DNA of 64,000 nt from Fodinicola feengrottensis (GCF_010993775.1 NZ_WOTO01000001.1:186001-250000), one strand, 5' to 3'. Counted from the first letter of the stretch, positions 31,018 to 41,337 are shown. Notes: generated from the letters alone by a model not told the origin. Numbers and translations: made by a program.

Positions 31018-31076
31018 ACTCGACACCGAGCATCGCGCGAACCCGACTTTGCCGAGGCCCTGCGGTGTCCGTCGTG

Positions 31077-31439
31077 TCACATGGTGATTTCCTCGTTGGC
31101 CATCACGCGGCGGACTTCGATGGGGGAGAAGGCGGCCTCCGGGAGGCGGGCGGCGATCTCGGCGGCGCGGTCGATGCTGGCGCAGTCGATCAGGTAATAG
31201 CCGGCGAGGACTTCCTTCGCCTCGGTGAACGGTCCGTCGGTCACCGCCGGAACGCCGGCGGCGGACACCCTTACCGTACGGGCGCCGATCGCGGTCAGCC
31301 CTTCGCTGCCGAGGTATTCGTCGGCCGCTGTCAGGTCTTTGATCACGTCCTGGTGCGCGGCCATCACCTGGTCGGCGCCGAGCTTGGACATCTCGCCCCA
31401 CGTGCGGTCGTTTCCGTAGATGAGCAGCATGTATTTCAC
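31077..31439 (-). CDS. YCII-related (DGPF-domain) protein
   Basis: 120 residues, intact: MKYMLLIYGNDRTW, a DGPF signature in AVTDGPFTEAKEVLAGYYLIDC, and a C-terminal IEVRRVMANEEITM. Family members are small dimeric alpha+beta proteins of unclear function that in actinomycetes are very often encoded beside ECF sigma factors; the ECF gene at 33193 is two genes upstream. Start GTG at 31439 with AAAGGAA upstream; an in-frame ATG three codons later is the alternative. Confidence 0.85.
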   Translation of the reverse strand: MKYMLLIYGNDRTWGEMSKLGADQVMAAHQDVIKDLTAADEYLGSEGLTAIGARTVRVSAAGVPAVTDGPFTEAKEVLAGYYLIDCASIDRAAEIAARLPEAAFSPIEVRRVMANEEITM

Positions 31440-31475
31440 GTGGGTTCCTTTCGGTGCGGGACTTTCCCGACCAGT

Positions 31476-33188
31476 TTAAGGAGGTGGCATCCCGTCGTAC
31501 CGGCCGGCAAAGGTTTTCGCTTGTCGCTCGGTGAACTCCGTCGACAAGGCGGGTTGTTCAGCCCGCTGAATTTCGCCGTCCAGTCGCCGACTCGTCAGAA
31601 ACGAGTGAGTCGCATTCGTATCGGGCACCGTCAGCTGGCCGGGAAATGTCGCTGGTGCGCCGGTGTCCGCTATTCGTGGCATCGTCGCCGCGAGAGTGGC
31701 CGCCACCGCGGCGGCGCAAGTGATCAACATCGCCGCGAGAAACAGCAGTCGCCGCAAGGTTTGCTGCAGCCGCCACTGCGGGCGCGGTGGCGGCACGAAC
31801 GGCACGGCGGTGGTTCGTCGATCTTGCGTCGGCGATTCGACGGGGCCGCCGAAATGACGGACGAATCCGGTTCCGACCGGTGGGATCGGTGCCAACGCGG
31901 AGCGAGAATGCAATTGCTCACTGTTCCGGATTCCTGCCGGCAGGAATCCGGTAGGGGCCTCTTGTTTGCCGTTCTGGGAAAATGTGCGCGGGCGCGGCCA
32001 ACTGGTGTGTTCGGTCAACACGACCTGATGCAGGTTCTGTAACCGCGGTCCAGGTTCAACGCCGAGTTCAGCGACCAGAGTTCCGCGCGCTTCGGTGTAC
32101 GCGGCGACTGAGTCGAGGAAGGGGTCGACGAAGGGGTCGCCAACATAGTCGGCGATGGGGTGACTGACGGGTCTGCGGGCCAGTGGAAGTTCGCGCGTCG
32201 CGGTGGCGTCACCGGCCATCCGTACGAGCGCCGCCGCGCCGCCGATCTGGGTCAGGTAGGCGGCGTCGCTGACCTGGACGAAAAGCCCGCTGCCGTCGGT
32301 GAAACTGATCCTGGTCGGGGTCACCGCGGCCGGTTTCCCGCCGATCTGGGTGGTGGCCGCCGGGGTGTCCGGCGGCTGCTGCAACCCGACGCCGACATAG
32401 CCGGTGTCGCTGTTTGGCGGCATCGGCGGATCGTCGCTGCCGTAGAGCACCTCGACGACCCGGGTGGCCCACGATTTCGTCCCGATCGGGCTGATGGTGC
32501 CCACGACCTGCGTGCCGCCGAGCGCGGACGCCTTGATCTGGGCCGGCATCGGGACCGCGTCGTGCGCGCCCGGCCACACACTCAGCGCCACCTTGTACGC
32601 TCGGTCGCGGCTCGCGCTGGGGCCTCGCAGCGACACGAATCCCCAGGCCCCGGGCGCGTACTCCCAGGCCAGCTCGACCGCACCGGACCGGATCATCGGC
32701 GGGGCCAGCCAGCGCGCTCGATGGCCGTCCACCGAGTCGGCGGACTCGCCACCGGGGCTCCATTCCTGACCGTTGCGGTACGGGTACCAACCGGCCGCAT
32801 AAAGGGTCACGGTCGCATCGGTGGCCGGCATCGCCTGGTCGTCGGCCGGCACCAGTTGGATGACCTGCCGATATCGGCCAGTCTCGTACGTGACCGGGGT
32901 GAAGCCGCCGGCCGAGCCGACGTGGAAGGCCTGGCGCCGTACGTCAAAACTGCCCGAATGGGCGGCCGGCGTGGGCGTCTGCGGCTGGTGCACCGCGAAG
33001 GCCACCCCGGCCACCAGCGCCACCACCGCGATCGCGCCGGCGATGGGCAGCGCGGCCTGCCGGACCCGGACCTGGCGGCGGCCGGATCGTACGGCCCGGC
33101 GCACGTCCACCGCGATCGGGCCGTCCGGCTCCGAATCGCGCAGCGACGACAGCAGTCGTACACCGTCTTGCTCGTCCTTATGGTCCAC
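31476..33188 (-). CDS. Membrane protein behind an ECF sigma factor, with BTAD-like tail
   Basis: 570 residues if read in one frame. Residues 1-45 are charged and cytoplasmic, 46-66 a membrane helix (LPIAGAIAVVALVAGVAFAV), and residues about 67-350 an extracytoplasmic domain with AGWYPYRNGQEWSPGG, typical of unknown actinobacterial proteins encoded after SigE-type genes. From residue about 360 the sequence changes: AYTEARGTLVAELGVEPGP is the signature end of a BTAD domain from a SARP/AfsR regulator, followed by a Pro-rich stretch and a second membrane helix near residue 480-500. The join may be an in-frame deletion, a fusion, or an assembly fault. GTG start, five bases after the sigma stop. 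Confidence 0.55.
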   Translation of the reverse strand: MDHKDEQDGVRLLSSLRDSEPDGPIAVDVRRAVRSGRRQVRVRQAALPIAGAIAVVALVAGVAFAVHQPQTPTPAAHSGSFDVRRQAFHVGSAGGFTPVTYETGRYRQVIQLVPADDQAMPATDATVTLYAAGWYPYRNGQEWSPGGESADSVDGHRARWLAPPMIRSGAVELAWEYAPGAWGFVSLRGPSASRDRAYKVALSVWPGAHDAVPMPAQIKASALGGTQVVGTISPIGTKSWATRVVEVLYGSDDPPMPPNSDTGYVGVGLQQPPDTPAATTQIGGKPAAVTPTRISFTDGSGLFVQVSDAAYLTQIGGAAALVRMAGDATATRELPLARRPVSHPIADYVGDPFVDPFLDSVAAYTEARGTLVAELGVEPGPRLQNLHQVVLTEHTSWPRPRTFSQNGKQEAPTGFLPAGIRNSEQLHSRSALAPIPPVGTGFVRHFGGPVESPTQDRRTTAVPFVPPPRPQWRLQQTLRRLLFLAAMLITCAAAVAATLAATMPRIADTGAPATFPGQLTVPDTNATHSFLTSRRLDGEIQRAEQPALSTEFTERQAKTFAGRYDGMPPP

Positions 33189-33192
33189 GCCG

Positions 33193-33782
33193 CTACCGCT
33201 CGTCCAACACGGCGACGGCTTGGTCGCCAAGCAGCTTGCGGAGTCTCTTGAGACCCTGCGCGGTTTGACTCGTGACGTTGCCTTCCGAACACTCCAGGAC
33301 CCGGGCCACCTCGCTGACCGGCAGGTCGCAGAGGAAGCGGAGCACCAGCACGCGCGCTGCCGGGGCGCCACCCGGGACAGCGCGGTGTGCACGACCGCGC
33401 GCGTCTCCACATCCGGGGCCGGTGAGGTGGTGACGTTCGGGATGTCGTTAGGCGTGCCCACGAGTCGTACGCGCGCCCACGCCATCCGTTGCTCGTTGAG
33501 GAACGTCCGGACAACCATGGTGCGGACGTACGCGTCGAGGTTCTCCGCGGACTTCGCGCGTTGCCAGTGGACGAAGAGCTTGGTGATCGCGGTCTGTGTG
33601 ACGTCCTCGGCGCGATGGGTGTCCCGGCAGAGCAGAAAGGCCAGCCGGCGAAGCCAGGGCAGCGCGGACGTCACGTAGTCCACATAGTCCTGCTCGTCGT
33701 CGGCCCGCACGGCCCTCCGCTCTTCGCCGATATCCGCAGACCACAAGATATCGGCGAACGCCGGAACAATCGCATTTGTCAT
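33193..33782 (-). CDS. RNA polymerase sigma factor, ECF (SigE-family) type
   Basis: About 196 residues. Region 2: WLRRLAFLLCRDTHRAEDVTQT and KLFVHWQRA; region 4 after an indel near 33365: LVLRFLCDLPVSEVARVLEC, SEGNVTSQTAQGLKRLRKLL, ending VAVLDER. Start ATG at 33782 overlaps the stop of the upstream membrane protein (ATGA), so it is translated with the glycan genes. The adjacent membrane protein at 33188 would be its natural partner, possibly an anti-sigma factor, although no zinc-binding anti-sigma motif is visible. Confidence 0.85.
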
Positions 33783-35555
33783 ACGACTCGCACTTTCCAG
33801 AACACCACACCGCCGGCCGTACGGCCAGGGCCCAGCAGCTGCTCGATGGTCTTCTGCAAGGCGGCGTCATTCTCGTACGGCGGCAGCACGACCAGATCGG
33901 CTCCCCAGTAGGCGAAGTCCTGTTGGGCGTTCAGCCGATCCTGGTCGGTGATGATGGCGACCTGGCCGCTGTCCCGAACCCGGCGCAGCAGTTCGGTGGT
34001 GGGCCGCGGCGCTGGGCCGTAAGAGCCCTGCCGGGTGCCGTCCCATGGTCCGACGAAGTAGCCCTCGGGCAACGCGAAACCGAGGCCGGCCTCGATTTGC
34101 CAGTGCGCGGCCCGCATGTCCGTCGGCTCCGGAGTCGGGACCGTGATGATCACTGGGAGCTTCTTCCCGGCCGGCACGTACTGGCGCCAGATGCCCTGGC
34201 TGAAGAACGCCGGCGTGGGCGCGTGTGTGGTCGCGAGCAGCGGGATCGGGAAGATCGGCACCAGCGCGGCGGCGAGGGGCGATCGACCAGACGACCTTGA
34301 TCCGGTTCGTCCGGGCAAGCATCAGATCGGTGGCGACCGCCAGCAGGATCCCGATCGTCGGTACGCAGATCATCGTCAACCGGGAGTCCAGCATGGACTC
34401 GAAGAGCGGCAGGTGGCCGAGGATCGCCCAGGGCATCGGAATGCCGGTGTCGTGGCCGTGCACCGCCACTGTCGCTCCCAGCGACAGCACGGTGATCGCG
34501 AGGGTCGTCAGCACCAGCGCCCGGGCGGCCAGCACCCGCCACACCAGCACCGCCACCACCAGGAACACGATGACCAGCGGCCAGCCGAAAAAGGAGTTCT
34601 CCTCGGTCGGGTACGCGTACGCCAGCGCGGTCGGATGGTCGCCGGCCAACGCGCGGCTGGGGAAGGTCACCAACGCCGCGAGGTCGTTGCCGTAGTTGCC
34701 GTGCTGCAGGCTGTCGTAGCTCTGCGGGCCGGCGAACTGGAACCACAGCGGGTAGGCGACCAGCGGTACGAAGACCGCGAGCGAGATGCCGATCCCGGGC
34801 AACAGCTGGCGGGCGGACGCCCAGGCGTCCCGTGGCCGTACGACGGCGTACGCGACCGCGAAGACGGCTATGCCGAGCGCGGCCATCAGCAGGGCTTCCT
34901 CGCCGAGGAAGAGCTGGTAGGTCACCAGCAGGCCGAGAATGACGCCGTTGCGGATCCTGTGCTCGCCGGTACGCATCTTCAGCAGCTGCCGATGATGATG
35001 ATCAGCGGCAGCACGAAAAAAGACGGCCAGGTTCGGGTGGGCGTTGGCGTGCGAGACGATCGGCGGTGCGAAGCCGGCGAAGGCCGCGCCAATCGCCGCC
35101 GGTACCGGTGAGATGCCCAGGTGGCGGACCATCAGCCAATACCAGCAGCCGGCCGAGGCGGCCATGCCCAGCGTCAGCACCAGCGCCCAGGTGATCGTCG
35201 GACCGAAGATCAGGGTGACCGGCGCCAGCGGGATGGACAGGCCGAACATCGCCGTGTTGGCCATCATGTTCACTCCGAGCGGATGGCCTTGCAAGGTGCT
35301 GAGCAGCAGGTTGTCGCCGTGGGTGAGAGCGCGCGCGGTCACTGCGAAGAACCACTCCCAGTCGTACTGGTCCTGGCTGCTGGTCGTCAGATAACCGTCG
35401 CCGTGCGAGAGGATCCCGGCCCACAGGCCGCTGAACAGGTAGCAGGCCAACACCACGTACACCCCAACGAACGTGGCGTGGATCGGCCAGCGGCGCCACG
35501 CCGGCAGCCGGACCGGCTCGGCCTCCGCGGTGGCGGGCGGGCTGTCGACCGTCAC
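33779..35555 (-). CDS. Polytopic membrane protein, glycosyltransferase C-like
   Basis: About 590 residues, 11-13 hydrophobic segments. It starts with a GTG overlapping the GT2 stop (GTGA). The first loop has LSHGDGYLTTSSQDQYDWEW, an acidic loop after helix 1 as in lipid-phosphate-sugar-dependent (GT-C) transferases, then LLSTLQGHPLGVNMM. The C-terminal 150 residues are a soluble domain (AFFSQGIWRQYVPAGKKLPV). Indels: a compensating pair near 35020 and 34990, and one near 34290. Coupled to a dolichyl/polyprenyl-type GT2, it probably moves a sugar across the membrane onto an envelope acceptor. Exact family not recognised. Confidence 0.6.
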
Positions 35556-36355
35556 AGCTTCTTCCCCCGGTGCGCCAGTCGTACGCGTACGACGTCCATA
35601 AGGACTCGGAGATAGTCCAGCGGCCGGACCTTCGACCCGGGCTGGTGCGCCCATCGCACCGGCACCTCGGAGATGGTCCAGCCGAACTGCCGGAACAGCC
35701 GGAGGATCTCGACGTCGAACCCCCAGCCGTCGATGACTGACAGCGCGAAGACCTGGCGGGCCTTGTCCCCGTCGAACATCTTGAAGCCGCATTGGGTGTC
35801 CGCGATGCCGGGCACCGCGAGCAGTTGGATCAGCCGGTTGCCCAGGCGCCCGAGCCACACTCGTACGCGCCGCTGGCTGACCTCGATCAGGGCCTGCTGT
35901 CCGGCTCGGGAGCCGATCGCCGCGTCGAAACCACTGTCGAGCTCGGCCCGCAACACCGCGATCTCCTCGATCGGGGTAGCCAGGTCGGCGTCGCAGTAGA
36001 GGACGCGCTTTCCGTGCGAGGCGAGGATGCCGCGGCGTACGGCATCGCCCTTGCCCTTGTTCTGGTCCGCGCGCAGCACTTTCACCCGCGGATCCGTGCT
36101 GGTCAGTCGCTCGACCAAGGCCGCGGTGCCGTCGGTTGATCCGTCGTCGGCGACGATGACCTCCCACGCCACACCTGACGCGTTCAGGTGGCGGTGCACC
36201 GCGGCCAGGCTGGTGCCCAACCGGTCCTGCTCGTTGTACGCCGGGATGATCACCGAAAGATCGATGACCTGCGCCTGGACCGGCGGTTGCGCGGAGACCG
36301 GCTGGTTCGCCGGGGTCGGGCTATGCATGGGCCGGAGGCTTACGCTTTGGCTCAT
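35552..36355 (-). CDS. GT2 glycosyltransferase, polyprenyl-phosphate sugar synthase type
   Basis: 267 residues, intact. GT-A fold: LSVIIPAYNEQDRLGTSL, VIVADDGSTDGT, YCDADLATPIEEI (DxD-type metal site), TQCGFKMFDGDKA and the C-terminal RWAHQPGSKVRPL. This set is characteristic of dolichyl/polyprenyl-phosphate glucosyl- or mannosyltransferases, which load the lipid carrier used by GT-C enzymes such as the one that follows. The first 30 residues are Pro/Gln-rich; ATG at 36328 is an alternative start. Confidence 0.88.
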   Translation of the reverse strand: MSQSVSLRPMHSPTPANQPVSAQPPVQAQVIDLSVIIPAYNEQDRLGTSLAAVHRHLNASGVAWEVIVADDGSTDGTAALVERLTSTDPRVKVLRADQNKGKGDAVRRGILASHGKRVLYCDADLATPIEEIAVLRAELDSGFDAAIGSRAGQQALIEVSQRRVRVWLGRLGNRLIQLLAVPGIADTQCGFKMFDGDKARQVFALSVIDGWGFDVEILRLFRQFGWTISEVPVRWAHQPGSKVRPLDYLRVLMDVVRVRLAHRGKKL

Positions 36356-36431
36356 ACTTCCCTGACACCGACGACCACCCGGCGCGTTGTATGACCTGGG
36401 TCACATTTTTGCCGCGGCTGGCCGCACCCGG

Positions 36432-36468
36432 AAAAAAGCCGCCCTCGGACTCGGGAGTCCTCGGCGGC
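36432..36468 (-). terminator. Rho-independent terminator of the PPOX/DUF1772 transcript
   Basis: On the minus strand, a GC-rich hairpin (36438-36468; arms GCCGCC/GGCGGC plus inner GGACT/AGTCC) is followed directly by six T (36437-36432). It ends transcription coming from the gene at 36618 before the GT2 gene at 36355. Confidence 0.85.
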
Positions 36469-36617
36469 GCGGACGTTCTCGCTGAGCGCGCACTCACCGG
36501 CAAGATGCTGCCAGACTCGGCGCAAACTGCCACCGCCGGCGCGCGCGCTCTGCCTCTTTGGCACTTGGATGAGCCAGCTGCTTGCTTCGTACTCAGATGA
36601 GCCAGTTCTCTGGAGGC

Positions 36618-37078
36618 TCAGATGAGCCAGTGGCCGGAGGCCATGACGACCCGCTCGCGCATTTCCGAGCGGTCCCGCCAGGCGAGCACCCGGCGCGGCT
36701 TCAGAACGAGGTAGACGCAGCCAGGGACCCGGCTGGGATGCAAGGGCAACCGCACTGCTTCTGGGGTGACATTGGCGGTCGCGGGGAGTACGCAGAGGTC
36801 GCCGTCGATCAGGACGACGTCGGTGGGGGAGCCGAGCGCCAGCCGGGCCCGGCCGCCGTTGCGTACCGTACGAGCGGCCTCTTTGGTCGACATGACGATC
36901 TGGCTGCCGTCCCAGACATAAGCGAGCGGCACCAGGTGCGGTCCGCCGGCCGAGTCCGCGGTGGCGAGCCAGCCGTTTCGTTCGGTGCGAAGCATTCAGG
37001 ACGGCCCGTCGGCCTTGCGCTGGGGCGGGCGAGCGGGCGGACCGGGGCGCCGGTCTGGCCGCGCTGAGTCTGGGTCAC
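36618..37078 (-). CDS. Pyridoxamine 5'-phosphate oxidase-family (split-barrel flavin) protein
   Basis: About 152 residues. NGWLATADSAGGPHLVPLAYVWDG is the N-terminal strand pair of split-barrel FMN/F420 proteins; further LALGSPTDVVLIDGDL, and the end CVYLVLKPRRVLAWRDRSEM. A start at 36995 would miss the leader; GTG at 37078 stands four bases after GAAGGAG and fits better, with one indel near 36995. It follows the DUF1772 gene by 13 bases, and both diverge from the PKS genes. A role as a flavin- or F420-dependent reductase in polyketide tailoring is possible. Confidence 0.7.
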
Positions 37079-37091
37079 GAATCTCCTTCGG

Positions 37092-37541
37092 TCAGTGGAA
37101 AGTCAGCGCCACCGCGAGGGCCGCGAAAGCGACCAGCGCGAAGGACGTACGGGCGAGGTTCCAGCGGCCCCAGGACCGCCGCGGGTCGTGCCAGCCGGCC
37201 GGCACCTCGTCGAGGGCTTTCACCCGTTTGTTGATAGGTACGTTCCGGGTCTGCGACACGATGGACACGCCGACCAGGAAAACCGCTGCCAGCACGAAAA
37301 GTGCCCGCGCCGGTGGGCGGCCGTCGAGCACCGCGAGGATGACGGCCAGAACGGTCGAACTGACCACGATGATCGGCATCATCGGGTCGTACGCGCGGCC
37401 GATCAGTTTGTGGGCGGCCACGTACTGTTCCGGCGACATCGCCTGCAGCGCCGGCCAAACGCCGACCGCGTGGGTGAAAAGGACACCGGCGGCGATGCCG
37501 CTGGTCACCAGCACCAGGGTGCCCAGGGTCTGTACGAGCAT
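37092..37541 (-). CDS. DUF1772 membrane protein (anthrone-oxygenase-like), first copy
   Basis: 149 residues, intact, four hydrophobic helices: LVTSGIAAGVLFTHAVGVWP, IIVVSSTVLAVILAVL, ALFVLAAVFLVGVSI, TSFALVAFAALAVAL. The signature SQTRNVPINKRVKALD between helices and SWGRWNLART before the last one fit DUF1772. Fungal and bacterial members oxidise anthrones to anthraquinones; beside a type II PKS this is the obvious hypothesis. A second member is at 41334. Confidence 0.82.
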   Translation of the reverse strand: MLVQTLGTLVLVTSGIAAGVLFTHAVGVWPALQAMSPEQYVAAHKLIGRAYDPMMPIIVVSSTVLAVILAVLDGRPPARALFVLAAVFLVGVSIVSQTRNVPINKRVKALDEVPAGWHDPRRSWGRWNLARTSFALVAFAALAVALTFH

Positions 37542-37684
37542 GCTTCTTCCCTCCGATTTCGCCGCAGCGTGACAGAAATCCCTTGAGCCGCCCTAGAGAA
37601 CGGACCTTCTAGTGGCGTGCGAGCGGGGTTCAAGGGTGGCCGGGAATGGTGCGGAAACGACAGACGTGCCGAAAGGAGTCCTTG

Positions 37685-38125
37685 GTGACCGCCACGCGCC
37701 CCACTGAGCTCGCCCAGAAGATCGCCGCCGCTGACATCGCGCCGAACCGGCGCCGCGGTGGCGACATCCGTGTCCTGCTCAGCCCGAAAACCGTCGGGTC
37801 CACCTCGGGTTTCATGGGCACCCTCAGGCTGGAACCGGCGGAGTTCGTCGCCGAGCACTACCACCCGTATTCCGAGGAATTCCTCTATGTGGTGAGTGGC
37901 CACATCACCGTCCGACTGGACGGCCGGCCGGTCGACCTCGGTCCGGGGGAGGCCATGATGGTGCCGATCAAAACCAGGCACCGGGTGGAAAACCACGCAG
38001 ACGAGCCGGCCCAGGTGGTCATTCACCTCGGGCCGCTCGCACCCCGGCCGGAGCTGGGTCACGTGGACACCGAGCCGCTGCCCGGTGGCCACGAACCGAT
38101 CCAGGCCGTCGGGGAGGTCCGGTGA
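37685..38125 (+). CDS. Cupin-domain polyketide cyclase-like protein (TcmJ/WhiE-ORFII type)
   Basis: 146 residues. Single cupin barrel: AEHYHPYSEEFLYVVSG (two His and a Glu), LGPGEAMMVP and TRHRVEN (second His). Such cupins open aromatic PKS and spore-pigment clusters and assist ring formation. GTG at 37685 follows AAAGGAG; the stop overlaps the KS-alpha start (GTGA). Confidence 0.87.
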   Translation: MTATRPTELAQKIAAADIAPNRRRGGDIRVLLSPKTVGSTSGFMGTLRLEPAEFVAEHYHPYSEEFLYVVSGHITVRLDGRPVDLGPGEAMMVPIKTRHRVENHADEPAQVVIHLGPLAPRPELGHVDTEPLPGGHEPIQAVGEVR

Positions 38126-39390
38126 TCCGGCGCCGCGTCGCCGTCACCGGCATTGGCGTGATCGCTCCCGGTGGCATCGGCCGGAAGGCTTTTTGGAGCC
38201 TGCTCACCGAAGGTCGGACGGCGACCCGGCCCATCACGCTTTTCGACGCGACCGGTTTCCGGTCCCGGATCGCCGCCGAGTGCGACTTCGACCCGGCCGC
38301 GGAAGGCCTGTCCCCGCAGGAAATTCGCCGGATGGACCGGGCCGCGCAACTGGCCGTGGTGAGCGCCCGGGAGGCGCTCGCCGACAGTGGCTTGGAAACT
38401 CTCGTACCGGCCCGAACGGCGGTCACCCTCGGCAGCGCGGTCGGCTGCACGATGGGACTGGAAGAGGAATACGTCGTCGTCAGTGACACCGGCCGGAACT
38501 GGCTGGTGGATCACTCGTACGGCTCCCCGCATCTTTACCGCTATCTGGTGCCGAGCTCGCTGGCTGCCGAAGTGGCCTGGGTCGCCGGCGCGCGCAGGGT
38601 CCCGTTTCGCTTGTTTCCACTGGATGTACGTCCGGGCTGGACGCCATCGGCTACGGTGCCCGGTTGATCGCCGAGGGTTCGGCCGACGTGGCGTTGTCGG
38701 GCTCCACCGACGCACCTATCTCGCCGATCACAGTCGCGTGTTTTGACGCTATCAAGGCGACTTCAGCGAACAACGAGGATCCGGCGCACGCCTCCCGGCC
38801 CTTCGACGGTGAGCGCGACGGCTTCGTCCTCGGCGAGGGCTCCGCTGTTCTTCTTCTGGAGGAATGGGAAAGTGCTCAGGCCCGCGGTGCACATATCTAC
38901 TGCGAGGTTTCCGGCTATGCGACGCGGAGCAACGCCTACCACATGACGGGGTTGAAGCCGGACGGCCGGGAAATGGCCGAGGCGATTCGAATCGCTTTTG
39001 AACGCGGCGAAACTCGACCCGACCAGTGTGTCGTACCTCAACGCGCACGGCTCCGGCACCCAGCAGAACGACCGGCACGAGACCGCCGCTTTCAAGCGCA
39101 GCTTGGGAAATCACGCGTACGAGGTGCCAGTGAGCTCGATCAAGTCGATGGTCGGTCATTCGCTTGGTGCGATCGGGTCGATTGAGATCGCCGCTTCCGC
39201 GCTCGCCATCGAGCACGGCGTGGTGCCGCCCACCGCCAACCTGCACAACTCGGACCCGGAATGCGATCTGGACTATGTCCCGCTGGTCGCTCGCGAGCAT
39301 CGTACGGACGTGGTCCTGAGCGTCGGCAGCGGATTCGGCGGCTTCCAGACCGCGATGGTTCTGCGGGCACCGCAAGGGAAAGCGGCATGA
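38122..39390 (+). CDS. Type II PKS ketosynthase alpha (KS-alpha)
   Basis: About 422 residues. The active-site Cys is readable as [15 protein letters not shown] (codon 38623-38625) although an indel near 38600 hides it in the most obvious frame. The two His motifs follow: [13 protein letters not shown] and [14 protein letters not shown] second indel lies near 39010. With the chain length factor it condenses malonyl units on the ACP into a poly-beta-ketone. Starts with GTG overlapping the cupin stop. Confidence 0.92.
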
Positions 39391-40623
39391 CCAGCCGGGC
39401 CCTGATCACCGGCATCGGCGTGCTCGCGCCGACCGGGCTCGGCCACGACGACCACTGGGCGGCGACGCTGCGCGGCGAGACCGCGATCGGTCCGCTGGCG
39501 CTTCGACCCGTCGACGTACCCGATCCGACTGGGCGGCGAAGTGCCGGGTTTCGTGACCAAGGACCGGGTTCCCGGCCGGCTGGTGCCACAAACCGACCAC
39601 TGGACCCATCTAGCCCTGGCCGCCACCGATCTTGCCTTGCTGGACGCCGATATCCGGCCCGCCGAGCTGCCCGAATACGAAATGGCGGTGGTGACCGCGA
39701 GCTCGTCCGGCGGGGTTGAATTCGGCCAGCGGGAAATCGAGCGGCTGTGGGCCAACGGACCGCGGCACGTCGGTGCGTACCAGTCGATCGCCTGGTTTTA
39801 CGCGGCGACGACAGGACAAATCTCGATCCGCCATGGAATGCGCGGGCCGTGCGGGGTGGTGGTGGCCGAGCAGGCCGGCGGGCTGGAGGCTTTCGCTCAG
39901 GCTCGCCGGGTGCTCGACGACGGCGCCCGGATCGTGGTCAGCGGCGGCACCGACGCGCCTTTCAGCCCGTATGGACTGACCTGCCAGCTCAGCAACGGCC
40001 GACTCAGTCGGATCGACGATCCGGATCGCGCGTACCGGCCTTTTGATGGTGAGGCGGCCGGCTATGTGCCCGGCGAGGGCGGCGCGATCGTGATTGTCGA
40101 GACGCCCGCGTCGGCGGCCGAGCGGGGTGTGCCCGGGTACGGCGAGATTGCCGGCTATGCGGCCACTTTCGACCCGCCACCGTGGACCGGGCAACCGTCC
40201 GCGTTGCGCGCCGCGATCCAGGGCGCGCTGCGCGACGCCGAGCTGGATCCGTCCGAGGTCGACGCCGTTTTCGCTGACGCCGCTGGCGATCCGGATCTCG
40301 ACGCGGCCGAAGCCGCCGCCATTTGCGCGGTATTCGGCGCGTACGCGGTGCCGGTGACCGCCCCGAAAACGATGACCGGCCGTCTTTACGCCGGCGGTGC
40401 GCCGCTGGATCTGGTCGATGCCCTGCTGTCCATTCGCGACGCCGTGCTGCCGCCCACCATCGGCGTCCGGACTTTGTCGCCGGACTGCCGAATCGACCTG
40501 GTTCGCGACCGCCGTCGCCAACTGCCGGTTCGGACGGCACTGATTATCGCCCGCGGATACGGCGGATTCAACGCGGCTCTGGTCGTACGTGCCTGCCAGG
40601 TTCCCACCAAAAGGAGCAGCTGA
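39387..40623 (+). CDS. Type II PKS chain length factor (KS-beta)
   Basis: About 411 residues. Same fold as the preceding gene, but the nucleophile position is Gln in [14 protein letters not shown] (codon 39871-39873), the hallmark of chain length factors, which decarboxylate malonyl-ACP and set product length. Start [17 protein letters not shown]; an indel near 39500 links it to [15 protein letters not shown] overlaps the KS-alpha stop and its own stop overlaps the ACP start. Confidence 0.92.
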
Positions 40624-40880
40624 TGTCTGAACGTACGCTCACCGAGCTCAGGGAGCTCATGATTGCCAGCGCCGGAGTCGGTGAGGATGAGCTGCGGCTG
40701 GGCGGCGACATTCTCGACACGCCGTTCACCGACCTGGACCTGGATTCGTTGGCCGTACTGGAAATCGCCAGCCGGGTCGAGCGGGACTGGGGCGTGTCGG
40801 TGTCCGACGCCGTCGCCAACGGTTTCAAGACACCCCGCATGGTCCTGGACTTTGTCAACAACCGCACGGCGGTGCGGTGA
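40623..40880 (+). CDS. Type II PKS acyl carrier protein
   Basis: 85 residues, intact. Helical, acidic; the phosphopantetheine Ser is in DLDLDSLAVLE (codon 40746-40748). It carries the growing polyketide. Starts at an ATG overlapping the chain-length-factor stop (TGATG) and overlaps the cyclase start the same way, giving fixed stoichiometric translation. Confidence 0.95.
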   Translation: MSERTLTELRELMIASAGVGEDELRLGGDILDTPFTDLDLDSLAVLEIASRVERDWGVSVSDAVANGFKTPRMVLDFVNNRTAVR

Positions 40881-41337
40881 TGGCCGCCGGACACACCGAA
40901 AGCTCGGTCGTCATCGACGCACCCATCGACGTGGTCTGGGAAATGACCAACGACGTCACCTCTTGGCCCAACCTCTTCACCGAGTACGCCGAACCGAGGT
41001 GTTGTCCCAAGATGGGAACACCGTTCGCTTTCGACTGACGATGCACCCCGACGCCAACGGCAACAAGTGGAGCTGGGTGTCCGAGCCAGTCATGGATCCG
41101 GTGGCCCGTACGGTCCGCGCTCAGCGGATCGAAAAGGGATGGTTCGAAGAAATGGACATCTACTGGAACTATCGCGAAGTTGACGGTGGCACCCAGCTGA
41201 ACTGGATGCAGGATTTTCAGATGCGGGCCGACTCGCCGGTGTCTGTGGAGCAGATGACCGAGCGGATCAGTGGGAACTCGCCCGTACAAATGGCCGCTAT
41301 CAAGGCGAAAATCGAAAGCGCGTCGGTTTCGAGATGA
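40880..41337 (+). CDS. Polyketide aromatase/cyclase (SRPBCC fold, single domain)
   Basis: About 152 residues. Starts MAAGHTESSVVIDAPIDVVWEMTNDVTSWPNLF, the opening of START-like aromatase/cyclases of the TcmN/WhiE-ORFVI/PdmD kind; later NYREVDGGTQLNWMQDFQM. One indel near 40990. It closes and aromatises the first ring(s). A single rather than duplicated domain is usual for non-reduced or pentangular pathways. Confidence 0.88.

Larger units (their letters stand above)
30520..31076. other. Intergenic region, 557 bp
   Basis: No gene is supported. The left end holds the operator-like site at 30553-30568 and should contain the promoter of the lyase operon. The right end holds an 18-bp perfect inverted repeat at 30970-31017, close to the 3' end of the YCII gene. 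The middle (30600-30950) shows nothing I can interpret; open frames there have no ribosome site or recognisable product. Confidence 0.6.

Noticed and set aside
31476..33782. Reading the ECF sigma and following membrane protein as a single 768-residue protein
   Set aside because: The region-4 helices of the sigma factor are readable only in another frame with its own stop at 33193, and a GTG start with normal spacing follows at 33188.
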